Source: Acidipila sp. EB88
Lineage (GTDB): Bacteria; Acidobacteriota; Terriglobia; Terriglobales; Acidobacteriaceae
Direction of reading: 5' to 3'
Assembly: GCF_003858395.1 (NCBI RefSeq)
Contig: NZ_QWEV01000005.1
Span: forward strand, 3,782,001 to 3,846,000
Length of the DNA: 64,000 nt
A program made the translations under genes and the position numbers. Below the pieces are notes generated by a model. It searched no databases, was not told where the DNA came from, and saw only the letters and a program-made list of their open reading frames with translations. Shown in pieces: positions 18,036 to 26,194 of the stretch. The first letter of the stretch is position 1. Every line of letters starts with the position of its first letter.

Positions 18036-18413
18036 TCAGATCCCAACAGATAGCCCGTCATCATAAAGCACTCCTTTGACAAACGTAAGGAGCGCCTCGG
18101 GTTCCATGTGGCGCTGTGTCAATTGGATGATGGAGAGCGCGGGCTGGCGCTCCCTGAGTACGATTGCCAGGGAGTCCTGCACGGAGCGTTTTACCGTGTG
18201 ACACAACAGCACTAGGTGCGGGCGCATGAACGACACCGCGGTAAGTGCGTCGTTCTCGCCATAGGCCTTGATCACGAAGTACCCACTTCCTTCCAGGATC
18301 GCGCATCGCTTGTCGAGGACCGAGGCATCCCAGCCGACGGCAAGGATCACGATCACAGGGTTCCCTATCTCGAAAGGCAGGTAAACCCGCTGCGGCTTGC
18401 GATAGAAGGACAC
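18036..18413 (-). CDS. Degenerate response-regulator receiver domain protein
   Basis: About 125 residues starting at GTG. The secondary structure follows a receiver fold: strand VIVILAVG, helix to GSGYFVIKA, then RPHLVLLCHTV, then ALSIIQLT. At the third strand the phospho-acceptor Asp is replaced by Cys (C71) followed by His, and the conserved Lys is missing. There is no output domain. The protein therefore cannot be phosphorylated in the usual way and may act by binding a partner. The start has only a GGGG-type ribosome site. It is convergent with the TPR gene. Confidence 0.55.
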   Translation of the reverse strand: MSFYRKPQRVYLPFEIGNPVIVILAVGWDASVLDKRCAILEGSGYFVIKAYGENDALTAVSFMRPHLVLLCHTVKRSVQDSLAIVLRERQPALSIIQLTQRHMEPEALLTFVKGVLYDDGLSVGI

Positions 18414-18492
18414 GGTGGCCCCTTGCGGCTGGACTGGCTAAGGCAGGGATGAATAGGTAGCGGGCCGACCGATCAACCATTCAACTATGCAC

Positions 18493-18774
18493 TTAGTGGA
18501 TACTTGTCGGTCGCTTCTCAAGCAATTGCCCTGCGGCATCGATCCAGGCACTGGATACGCGGGCCAGCCTGGTTCCCGCGCCAATGACTTTGCTCAGGAC
18601 TTCCTGGTCGTCTTCGATCCAGACGTGCCCGTATTTACCCCTGGCGATCCTGGCTTCTGGATGATGGCGGAGCACGATCTGTTGCGCTTCCGATACGTCC
18701 ATCACCCTGTTAGCACGATCATCCAGAAAGGCAGCAATCAACTCCGGCAGCTTCCCCACGCGCATCCTGCTCAC
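18493..18774 (-). CDS. Small protein of unknown function
   Basis: About 93 residues from a GTG start (or 90 from the internal ATG at 18765), with AGGTGGG just upstream. The composition is protein-like: acidic helices (LPELIAAFLDDRANRVMDVSEAQQIV), a central YGHVWIEDDQEV, and a basic end. No family is recognised. It is followed about 80 bases later on the same strand by the degenerate receiver gene and could form a pair with it. Confidence 0.45.
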   Translation of the reverse strand: MSRMRVGKLPELIAAFLDDRANRVMDVSEAQQIVLRHHPEARIARGKYGHVWIEDDQEVLSKVIGAGTRLARVSSAWIDAAGQLLEKRPTSIH

Positions 18775-19458
18775 CCCACCTAAAACGAACGATCTTGGCT
18801 TGCTGACGAGTTGTCGCGTGCTTCAGCCCCGGTTCCGGCTGATACAAATCCACGCAGAGTGGCGTTGCTTTCTCCAGAACAAAGACGAGCTTTGTAAGTC
18901 GGATATGTCTAATGTTCGGCAGAGTACTGACTTTCCCATGACTTGTCTATAGCGAAATACAAGCTCAAGCCTTCATTCGGCTTATTGCCTACCTAAGTCG
19001 AGGTGCAGAGGCTTTGTCTTTCACGCTGCCGGGTTGCTTGAAGTTCTTGTCGATCCGTGGCGCCGCATGGCGTGACTCGACGCCTTGTACACCCGCATAA
19101 GGGCGTGCGATCCCTGACCTCCTGTGAGCTTGCAAGCACAGACATACCATCACGATGACGATACGAGTTATCTCTTGCGCAGGGAGTAAGCAGGGTAGCT
19201 GGGTGCGCAGCGGTTGCTGGCCAAGAGTCATTCGGTGTCTTGTGCTGATGCGCCTTTTCTCCAGGCGCGGCACGTTGAGACAGCAGAGACAGCGGAGACC
19301 ACGGACGGCGCTGCCTGGCTAGGTTCCCAGCAGCACTGTCAGCTCGGCGGGCTGCAACCAACACCAAGCAGGATTGCAGCACCGGTTCAACCATCGCAGT
19401 CCGCAAGCCACGCCAAGCTTGCCGAAGGGCCGAGCATGCAGATGCTCTGACTGGTGTT
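18775..19458. other. Gene-poor stretch
   Basis: About 680 bases without a supported gene. Bases around 18850-18980 are clearly richer in A and T than the surroundings. The longest frame (minus strand, 18993-19529) has a low-complexity Ala/Arg/Ser composition and no ribosome site. It may hold promoters or remnants of a lost gene. Confidence 0.5.
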
Positions 19459-21087
19459 CTAAGCGCGCGTAGCTTTGAACGGCACTGTGCCGTACTCTCC
19501 CATGTCGGCGCTTCCGCTGAAGGTGTCACCCAAGTGCGTGCCGGTGAACTCCCAGGTGATCGCGTGTCCGCTTACTTTCATCACGCTGTGAAGATATACC
19601 TGGTCGCCATGCACGGTGCCCGTCAACTGCGCGGTGTAGATCTCGCCCTGCTGCAAGCCGGTGAGCATGTTCCCCTCCTGCTGTAACGCGAAGTGCTGCA
19701 CCCCGACACCGCGTACGTAATGGATGGTGACAAGCCAGTTGCCACCAAGCTGTGCCGGCGATCCCTGAGCTACTACAGGGTCACTGTACGAGCCTGGCTT
19801 GGTGAGTCCGTCAAGAATGGCGTCGGCAACGATTGTCTCTTCGCCTGCGTTCATCATGTAGGGCATGATCGTAAGCGAGCTCGCCATGTGCCCCGGCCGG
19901 GAGCCGGTGCCGCCATCGACCATGATGCGAGGCGTGCCTGCATCCAGTCGCTGCACCATTTCTGTGCCGGTGATCTTCAAAGCATTTGCATCCCAGTGGA
20001 TGCGTAGGCGCGGGCTCTTGTTGGACAGGTCGTCCGGTTGCAGGATCTCGGTGGTGACAGAAGGCAGCGTCTTGACGCGGGCAGCAATGGTGTCCAGCCA
20101 GCCCTGCCACGCGCGCTGCTCCCCGGCATGGTCGCGCTTGTACCATTGGCGCACCGCTGCAAGCATGCCCATGATCTCTTCTTTGCCAACCTTGTAGGCG
20201 CGTCCATAATTATGGTGTGGCGAGGCCTGGAACCACGCTGCCCGGCACAGTGTTGCATCGCCGAGCAGCAGCCCCGCAGCCTGCGGACCGCGCATGCACT
20301 TACCGCCGGAGTACCCGACCAGGCTGGCGCCGGCCTGGATGTGGATGTTGGGCGAGAGCGGCTCTTCGGCTGCGGCGTCGACAAACACCGGCACACCTTT
20401 CTCGCGCGCAATCGTGCAGATGTTGGCAATAGACATGGCCCCGGTGGCGGAAGCTGGTCCGGACAGCACGTACACCATCGCAACCTGCGCGGTAAGCTCC
20501 TCGCGAAGCAGTTCCGGCGTATCCACTTCGACGATCTCGGCGCCGGTCATGCGAACGCCGAAGTCGTAGGGATTGCGTGAGTGCGTCGGGATGATCACCC
20601 GGGTCTTGCCACGCACGTACGGCAGGGCTTGGCACTGTTCAATGTTTGCGCCAGTCGTGCACGCGAGCGTTGCAAGTGCGATGGCTGCCTCGCAGCCAGT
20701 CGTTACGATGGCGCCGGGAGCGCCGGTGAGCGAGGCGATCTCCTTGCCGACCGCCTCCATCAATTCATCGAGTTGAACGAAGTAAAACGACGCCTCGTAC
20801 ATGGCTCGCTTCACTTCGGGCAGTGACCGCGATCCCGTGATGATCGTGAAGGTGCCGTGGGCGTTTACGATGGGCCTCACGCCAAGCGCCGTGTAGAGGT
20901 TGTCAGCCTCGAGCCCGGTAAGCTGCGGGAAGCCGGAGGGTGCGAGCGTCTCCACGGCAGGCTCGGCCAACGCAGCCGCGATCCCGGTCATCGGGTTTGC
21001 CGCTGCCGCAACGCCTAGAGCGGATAGAACACTTGACTGCTTCAAGAGCTGACGACGAGAGACGGGTGCACTGCCGAACGATGCCAT
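19459..21087 (-). CDS. Tat-exported SelA-like PLP enzyme (glucosaminate lyase type) with C-terminal beta domain
   Basis: About 542 residues. MASFGSAPVSRRQLLKQSS is a Tat signal; AAGGA lies just upstream. Residues 55-420 are a fold-type I PLP enzyme of the SelA/DgaE group: TTGCEAAIALAT, VFVDAAAEEP (D237 faces the pyridine nitrogen) and YSGGKCMRGPQAAG (K263 binds PLP). DgaE-type relatives remove ammonia from D-glucosaminate derivatives. Residues 440-542 are an extra beta-rich domain (LGGNWLVTIHY, MLTGLQQG, GEYGTVPFKATR) often seen attached to acidobacterial enzymes. Export of a cofactor-loaded enzyme fits the Tat route. RidA lies 96 bases upstream on the same strand. Other lyase or aminotransferase activity is possible. 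Confidence 0.8.
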   Translation of the reverse strand: MASFGSAPVSRRQLLKQSSVLSALGVAAAANPMTGIAAALAEPAVETLAPSGFPQLTGLEADNLYTALGVRPIVNAHGTFTIITGSRSLPEVKRAMYEASFYFVQLDELMEAVGKEIASLTGAPGAIVTTGCEAAIALATLACTTGANIEQCQALPYVRGKTRVIIPTHSRNPYDFGVRMTGAEIVEVDTPELLREELTAQVAMVYVLSGPASATGAMSIANICTIAREKGVPVFVDAAAEEPLSPNIHIQAGASLVGYSGGKCMRGPQAAGLLLGDATLCRAAWFQASPHHNYGRAYKVGKEEIMGMLAAVRQWYKRDHAGEQRAWQGWLDTIAARVKTLPSVTTEILQPDDLSNKSPRLRIHWDANALKITGTEMVQRLDAGTPRIMVDGGTGSRPGHMASSLTIMPYMMNAGEETIVADAILDGLTKPGSYSDPVVAQGSPAQLGGNWLVTIHYVRGVGVQHFALQQEGNMLTGLQQGEIYTAQLTGTVHGDQVYLHSVMKVSGHAITWEFTGTHLGDTFSGSADMGEYGTVPFKATRA

Positions 21088-21183
21088 GCAGATCCTTGGG
21101 TGTGGGGCGGCTGATGCGCCGCAGCCTGTTCGGCCGCGACGCATGGTGGAAGTGGTACACAGAGGAGCGGCAGTGCGGCGGAG

Positions 21184-21672
21184 CTAGATGTATGCGATGA
21201 CGTCGATCTCGACGAGCGAGTTTCCGGGGATGCCCCCGGCAGGCGAAACCGTGGTGCGCACGGGAGGCATATTGCCGAAGCGACCCTTGTAGGTGTCGTT
21301 CATCCCTTGATAGTCCTTCAGATCGTTGAGATACACGTTGACCTTGAGCACCTTGTCCATGGAGGATCCTGCTTCCACAAGGTTCTTCTCGATCTCGTCG
21401 AGCACGTGCTTGGTGTGCTCCTGGATGGTCCCCTGAAAGTGTGCGCCCACTCCGGCAAGGAACAGCAGGTTTCCGTAGGAGATCGCAGAGTTGAAAAGCG
21501 GAGGCGGATCGCCTGCTTTTAGCTTCGAGCCCGGGCCATAGTTCTTCTTTTCAGGCTTGGCTTCCTGCGCTTTTGCCACCTGCGGCGTCGCCATCGCGGC
21601 TGCTGCGCTGCCTGCTGCCAGCGCTGTTTTGGCTGCGCCTTTCAGGACTGCGCGTCTGCTCTGCTTTTCCAT
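21184..21672 (-). CDS. Tat-exported RidA-family deaminase
   Basis: About 162 residues. MEKQSRRAVLKGAAKTALAAG is a Tat signal after a GGGAG site. Residues 45-162 are a YjgF/RidA domain: LFLAGVGAHFQGTIQEHTKHVLDEI, DKVLKVNVYLNDL, and the ligand-binding Arg in PPVRTTV with the terminal EIDVIA. RidA proteins speed hydrolysis of the enamine and imine products of PLP lyases to keto acids. Its neighbour is such a PLP enzyme and both carry Tat signals, so they probably act together outside the cytoplasm. RidA is normally cytoplasmic, which makes this version unusual. Confidence 0.88.
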   Translation of the reverse strand: MEKQSRRAVLKGAAKTALAAGSAAAAMATPQVAKAQEAKPEKKNYGPGSKLKAGDPPPLFNSAISYGNLLFLAGVGAHFQGTIQEHTKHVLDEIEKNLVEAGSSMDKVLKVNVYLNDLKDYQGMNDTYKGRFGNMPPVRTTVSPAGGIPGNSLVEIDVIAYI

Positions 21673-21984
21673 TGCTGCTCCCGTGGCGGCTGTGTGTGTT
21701 GTGCGCGCGCAGTCGCCACCGCGCGTCTGGGGTTGTGTGTGTCTTGGCGAAAGCCTAACGGGTTCCGGCCTTGCACTCAAGATCAAAGCGACGGCGAAGG
21801 CCTCTGCTCTGGGTTTTGTTCGGCCATAGAGGCACGCGTGGCGGAATCAAAGTTGAAGGGCGGCTTGCCCGGTTGTGAAGGCAGTCGTACGATCCTCGTA
21901 TACGCGCACCGTCCGATCCCACGAGCGATGTGTGATCTGGAACTGTTGCAGGCCACAGCAGACTTCTACCCAAAGGACTTCGCC
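21673..21984. other. Divergent control region of the deacetylase/PLP cluster
   Basis: About 312 bases between the two divergent operons. Apart from the palindrome pair at 21885-21904 there is no other clear motif, and no gene. Confidence 0.5.
21885..21904. promoter_or_regulatory. Candidate operator, two adjacent palindromes
   Basis: TCGTACGA (21885-21892) and CGTATACG (21897-21904) are two eight-base palindromes four bases apart, giving also a TCGTA repeat. They sit about 80 bases upstream of the deacetylase start, between the divergent operons. A GTATAC core is common in GntR-type sites. Short palindromes arise by chance, so this is weak. Confidence 0.25.
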
Positions 21985-23367
21985 ATGCCAGGATCTACCT
22001 GCCGTTACTCGCGAACAATCAGATCCGTTCTGTTCGGCACAGCGTTGCTCTCGTGCCTGGCGCTGCGCAGCATGCAGGCAGCGCCAGCGGAGCCAGATGT
22101 GCCCCGCTACGACCTCGTGCTCACGGGCGGCCATGTACTCGATGCGAAGAATCATCGCGATGGCATGATGGATGTTGCGGTGAAGGATGGTCGGATCGCG
22201 GAGGTTGCCCCGCACATCGATCCGAAGCTTGCAGTCAAGAGCGTCGCCGTGCACGGACTCTACGTGACGCCAGGGCTCATCGACATCCACGTACACGTGT
22301 ATGCGGGAACGGGCGAGAAGGACTCCTACGCGGGCGACAACAGCGTCTACCCGGACGGCTTTACATTTCGCAACGGAGTGACCACGGTGGTCGATGCCGG
22401 CAGTTCCGGCTGGCGCAGCTTTGAAGATTTCAAGCAGCGCGTCATCGATCGCTCGCACACCCGGGTGCTTGCGTTCCTCAATATTGTGGGTGCCGGGATG
22501 CGCGGACCGAAGTACGAGGACAACCTCGACGACATGGATGGTCAGGCAACGGCCGCGATGATCGAGAAGTACCCGCAGATCCTGATTGGGATCAAGAGCG
22601 CGCATTTCGACGGGCCGGAGTGGAAACCGTATGACCAGGCGCTGATCGCCGGGAATCTCGCGCACGTGCCGATCATGATCGACTTTGGCGCGAACCGCCC
22701 CGAGCGGCCGCTGTATGAACTACTCACCAACAAGCTGCGCCAGGGCGACATCTACACGCACATGTACTCGGGCCTGCGTGGTGAACAGAACCCTGAGACC
22801 AGGGGGCCAAGCCAGGCCATGCTGAACGGCCGCAAGCGCGGCATCTATTTCGACGTGGGCCACGGCGGTGGAAGCTTCAACTGGTCCGTGGCTGCGCCGC
22901 TGATGAAAGCCGGCTTTACGCCCGACTCCATCTCGACCGACCTGCACATCACAAGCATGAATGCCGGGATGAAGGACATGCTCAACGTCGCCGACAAGCT
23001 GCTTGTTCTTGGGCAGACCGTACCGCAGGTGATCGAGGAGATGACGGCTGCGCCTGCGCACGAGATCCGGCATGATGAGCTCGGCAACCTCTCGGTAGGC
23101 AGCCCGGCGGACATCGCGGTGCTGCGCGTGGAGCCGGGCAGCTTCGGCTTTATCGACATGAACAACGCGCGCGAAGATGGGACGAAGAAGCTGGAGTGCG
23201 AGCTCACCATTCATGACGGCAAGGTCGTGTATGACCTCAATGGTATGAGCTCAGACACGTGGCACCAAGCGCCCACCAGCGATTACAAGCAGGCCCGGCG
23301 CTGGACGCTCCAGCAGACCAAACCCGATGCAGCCACGCCTGCAAACGAAGGCGCGCCCACCCACTAG
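21985..23367 (+). CDS. Exported amidohydrolase/deacetylase (EF0837/Atu3266-like)
   Basis: About 460 residues. AAAGGA lies seven bases before the start, and MPGSTCRYSR plus a hydrophobic stretch ending at MQA form a Sec signal. The amidohydrolase barrel shows GLIDIHVHVY (H102, H104), the lysine expected to be carboxylated in IGIKSAHF (K204), H259 in YTHMYSG and D319 in STDLHIT. At the fifth strand, where a metal His is usual, the sequence is IMIDFG with D233, so the metal site may differ. Characterised relatives deacetylate small N- or O-acetyl acids and are often encoded beside SelA-like lyases, as here. It heads a four-gene operon with short gaps. Confidence 0.82.
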   Translation: MPGSTCRYSRTIRSVLFGTALLSCLALRSMQAAPAEPDVPRYDLVLTGGHVLDAKNHRDGMMDVAVKDGRIAEVAPHIDPKLAVKSVAVHGLYVTPGLIDIHVHVYAGTGEKDSYAGDNSVYPDGFTFRNGVTTVVDAGSSGWRSFEDFKQRVIDRSHTRVLAFLNIVGAGMRGPKYEDNLDDMDGQATAAMIEKYPQILIGIKSAHFDGPEWKPYDQALIAGNLAHVPIMIDFGANRPERPLYELLTNKLRQGDIYTHMYSGLRGEQNPETRGPSQAMLNGRKRGIYFDVGHGGGSFNWSVAAPLMKAGFTPDSISTDLHITSMNAGMKDMLNVADKLLVLGQTVPQVIEEMTAAPAHEIRHDELGNLSVGSPADIAVLRVEPGSFGFIDMNNAREDGTKKLECELTIHDGKVVYDLNGMSSDTWHQAPTSDYKQARRWTLQQTKPDAATPANEGAPTH

Positions 23368-23413
23368 GCATTTCGGTTTGAGCCACGCGGTTCCAACGAC
23401 GAATCAGGAAAGC

Positions 23414-24547
23414 ATGCTACTGACGCGACGTACTCTGCTTCACACCTCCATGCGATTGGCGCCGGCCACAGCCCTCAGCTCTCTCGTACCGATGGCATCG
23501 GCGGCTGGCCAACCCGCCAGGCTATGGATCGGCACCGGCACGGAGGGTACCGGCAGCACGGGCATTTACCTGGCGGACTGGGACGCAACTACCGGCCTAG
23601 TTGGTTTGCCACGCCTCGCCGCCAAGCTGGCGAGCCCTACCTTTCTTGCGCGCAACGCCCAAGGCACTGCGCTGTATGCCTCGTCCGAAACAAAGGAAGG
23701 CCAGGTATACGGGTTTCATGCCGATGCTTCCGGAGAGCTGCGGCTGATCAATCAGCAACCGTCCGCCGGCAGTGGTCCAGCGCACATCTCGGTGCACCCG
23801 GGCGGGGGTGCTGTGTTTGTCGCGAACTACGGGGGTGGCAGTATTGCTTCCTATGCACTGCACCCAGATGGAGCACTCTCAACAGCTGTCTCCCGGTTTA
23901 CTTACACCGAGCCGGGCAAGCAGTCGCACGCACATTGTGTTCTGCCTTCGCCCGATGGTCGCTGGCTGCTTGTGAATGATCTTGGCCTTGATCGCATCAT
24001 GGTCTATCACGTGGATGCCAAGACCGCGCTGCTTACTCCTAATGTGCCGGCAGCCTGGGCTGCGCGTGCTGGTTCTGGACCAAGGCACACGGTCTTTCAT
24101 CCGAATGGACGCTGGTTGTACAACGTCAACGAGCAGGATTCCACCGTCGACCTGCTGTACTGGGACGCGCGCAATGGCATGATGGCGGCGCAGGGTTTTG
24201 TGTCAAGCCTGCCCGCGGACTGGCCACCGCACACCGCGTTCTGCTCCGAGATCGTGGTCTCCCCGGATGGACGCTTTGTGTACGTCGGCAATCGCCGCAA
24301 CGAAACGATCGCCATGTTCATGGTCGACCCGGGAACCGGAGCGTTGACGTTGAAGCAGTTGGCGCCACACGGCGGCAGGACTGCGCGTCACGTCACGCTG
24401 GATCCCTCCGCGCGCTGGTTGCTGATTGCTGACCAGGACTCGGGCGTTATTGTTGTGCTCGCACGCGATCCGCAGACCGGCATGCTCTCCGCACCTGTGC
24501 ACACGACGCCCCTCGCCAGTCCGCAGTGCCTTGTTTTCTCCGCATAG
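23414..24547 (+). CDS. Tat-exported lactonase-family beta-propeller
   Basis: About 377 residues. MLLTRRTLLHTSMRLAPATA is a Tat-like signal; AGGA lies four bases upstream. The rest is a seven-bladed propeller of the 6-phosphogluconolactonase (Pgl/CMLE) type, with blade motifs such as LYASSETKEGQVYGF, GSGPAHISVHPGG, FVANYGGGSIASY, HCVLPSPDGRWLLVNDLG and FVYVGNRRNETIAMF. The family opens sugar-acid lactones. It is 46 bases after the deacetylase gene and precedes a sugar-oxidase-like gene, a natural source of lactones. The exact substrate is unknown. Confidence 0.82.
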   Translation: MLLTRRTLLHTSMRLAPATALSSLVPMASAAGQPARLWIGTGTEGTGSTGIYLADWDATTGLVGLPRLAAKLASPTFLARNAQGTALYASSETKEGQVYGFHADASGELRLINQQPSAGSGPAHISVHPGGGAVFVANYGGGSIASYALHPDGALSTAVSRFTYTEPGKQSHAHCVLPSPDGRWLLVNDLGLDRIMVYHVDAKTALLTPNVPAAWAARAGSGPRHTVFHPNGRWLYNVNEQDSTVDLLYWDARNGMMAAQGFVSSLPADWPPHTAFCSEIVVSPDGRFVYVGNRRNETIAMFMVDPGTGALTLKQLAPHGGRTARHVTLDPSARWLLIADQDSGVIVVLARDPQTGMLSAPVHTTPLASPQCLVFSA

Positions 24548-24628
24548 CCGCTGCTCTGCCCGGACGAAGAGTGGTTGGTCTGCTTAGTCCTAACGTTTGC
24601 TTCCTCGTCCCGCCTTCAGGAGTCGCGC

Positions 24629-26166
24629 ATGTCTGTCACAGTCAACAGGAACGATTCTCGCTTTGAGTCGCTCAAGAAAAGCCACAACACGCGCTTCCCT
24701 ATAGAGGCGGGGGAGGCCGCGGGGCAGATTATCCTTTGCAGTTCGGAGGAAGAAACCACTCAGGCGCTGCAGGCAATCGTCTCCGCCGGTCTGCGGCCCA
24801 CCGTGCGCTCGGGCGGCCACTGCTACGAGGACTTTGTAACGAATAACCCGGGGGTGCCATCCTTGATCTCTCGCTGTTCAACACCATCACGCGTGATCCT
24901 GCAGACGGCAGCTACTGCATAGCACCCGGCGCGTTGCTGGGTGAAGTGTACGGTGCTCTGTACAAGCGCTATGGTCTCACCCTGCCAGCCGGAAGCTGTT
25001 ACATGGTTGGCGCAGGCGGTCACATCTCCGGCGGCGGCTATGGCCTGCTTTCGCGCCTGCACGGTCTCACCTCCGACTGGCTCACCGCCGTCGACATCGC
25101 GACGGTCGATGCTCATGGCAACGTCGAGCTGCGACGCGTCGATCGCCATCAAGAGCCGGACCTGTTTCGCGCGCTGCGTGGCGCCGGCAACGGCAACTTT
25201 GGAGTGATCACGAGCTTTCGTTTTGCCGCGTTGCCCGCCGCGCCGCGCGAGGTGGCGGAGGCAAGCCTTGTGTTCCCGTGGAACGATCTTTCAGAGGAGC
25301 AGTTCGCGCAGTTGCTGGCGACATACGGCGAGTACTGGGACACGCGCGGACGTGATCCGGACACGTGGGGCCTCTTCGTGCTTTTCAACGTAGGCACGCG
25401 CGGACCCAACGGGCGCCTCAGCATGCATGCGCAGTTTTGCCAGCCGGACGGGACTACCAGCGATCTCTCCGTGCTGCATGAGTTCTTCGCGCGCTTCAGC
25501 AGTTTCCGTCCCGTGGTGACGCTTTCGTCGCGACAGGTGACGGGCAAAAGCGCTGTTGATGCACTGCAGCGGGACACTTCGCAAAAACCTGCGCCGACGC
25601 CCTACTCTGTGACCATTCGCCCATGGCTCGACGCTACACTTGCCGGCGGCGCATCGGGCAGTGGCATTCGTGCGAAGTACAAGTCCGCTTACATGAAGCG
25701 TACTTTCACCGCTGCTGAAGCAGGTGCTATCTATCGCTTCTTCTCTAGCGGCAGTGTCACCGCGCAGTCTTCCGTCATCTCCATGGACTCCTATGGTGGA
25801 GCGATTAACAAGCCAGGTCTTGCGCGCGAGACGGCGATTGCGCAGCGAAGCTCGATTCTGAAACTGCAGTGGCAATGCTATTGGCGCGACGACAGTGAGG
25901 ACGAGATCCACCTGCGCGAATTGGACGAATTCTTCACCTCTGTTTACACCGGGGACCATGTGGACGCGCGACACCAAGGCACGCCATGGGGTGACCGCTA
26001 TGAAGGCTGCTACATGAACTACCCCGACGCCGACATGCTGCGACACGCTTACTGGCCGGAGCTTTTCCACGGCCGTGATGGACTCTATCCCTTCCTGCAG
26101 AGTGTTAAGCGCAGGTACGATCCCAACAACATCTTTCATCACTCCATGAGTGTTCGCACCACGTAA
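24629..26166 (+). pseudogene. Bicovalent FAD-linked oxidase (BBE/ChitO/GOOX type), frameshifted
   Basis: AGGAG lies six bases before the start MSVTVNRND. The frame reads well to SGGHCYEDF, then breaks at a run of five G (24850-24854). One extra G restores a continuous 512-residue product. In that product H64 (RSGGH) and C124 (AGSCYMVGAGG) are 60 residues apart, the same spacing as the two FAD-binding residues of glucooligosaccharide oxidase and chitooligosaccharide oxidase. The C-terminus NYPDAD and YDPNNIFHH is the BBE domain. Such enzymes oxidise sugars at C1 to lactones. No signal peptide is seen. As sequenced the gene is broken; a sequencing error or a recent mutation are both possible. 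Confidence 0.8.
24850..24854 (+). other. One-base deletion site in the FAD oxidase
   Basis: The run CCGGGGGTGCC has five G. With six, the reading continues as NNPGGAILDLSLFNTITRD, as expected for the family. With five it ends after about 98 codons. Confidence 0.75.
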
Positions 26167-26194
26167 CACGCTCTTTCAGCAGACAGGGACGATA

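Noticed and set aside
18993-19529. 178-codon minus-strand ORF in the gene-poor stretch
   Set aside because: Low-complexity composition, no ribosome site, and it runs into the end of the PLP enzyme gene.
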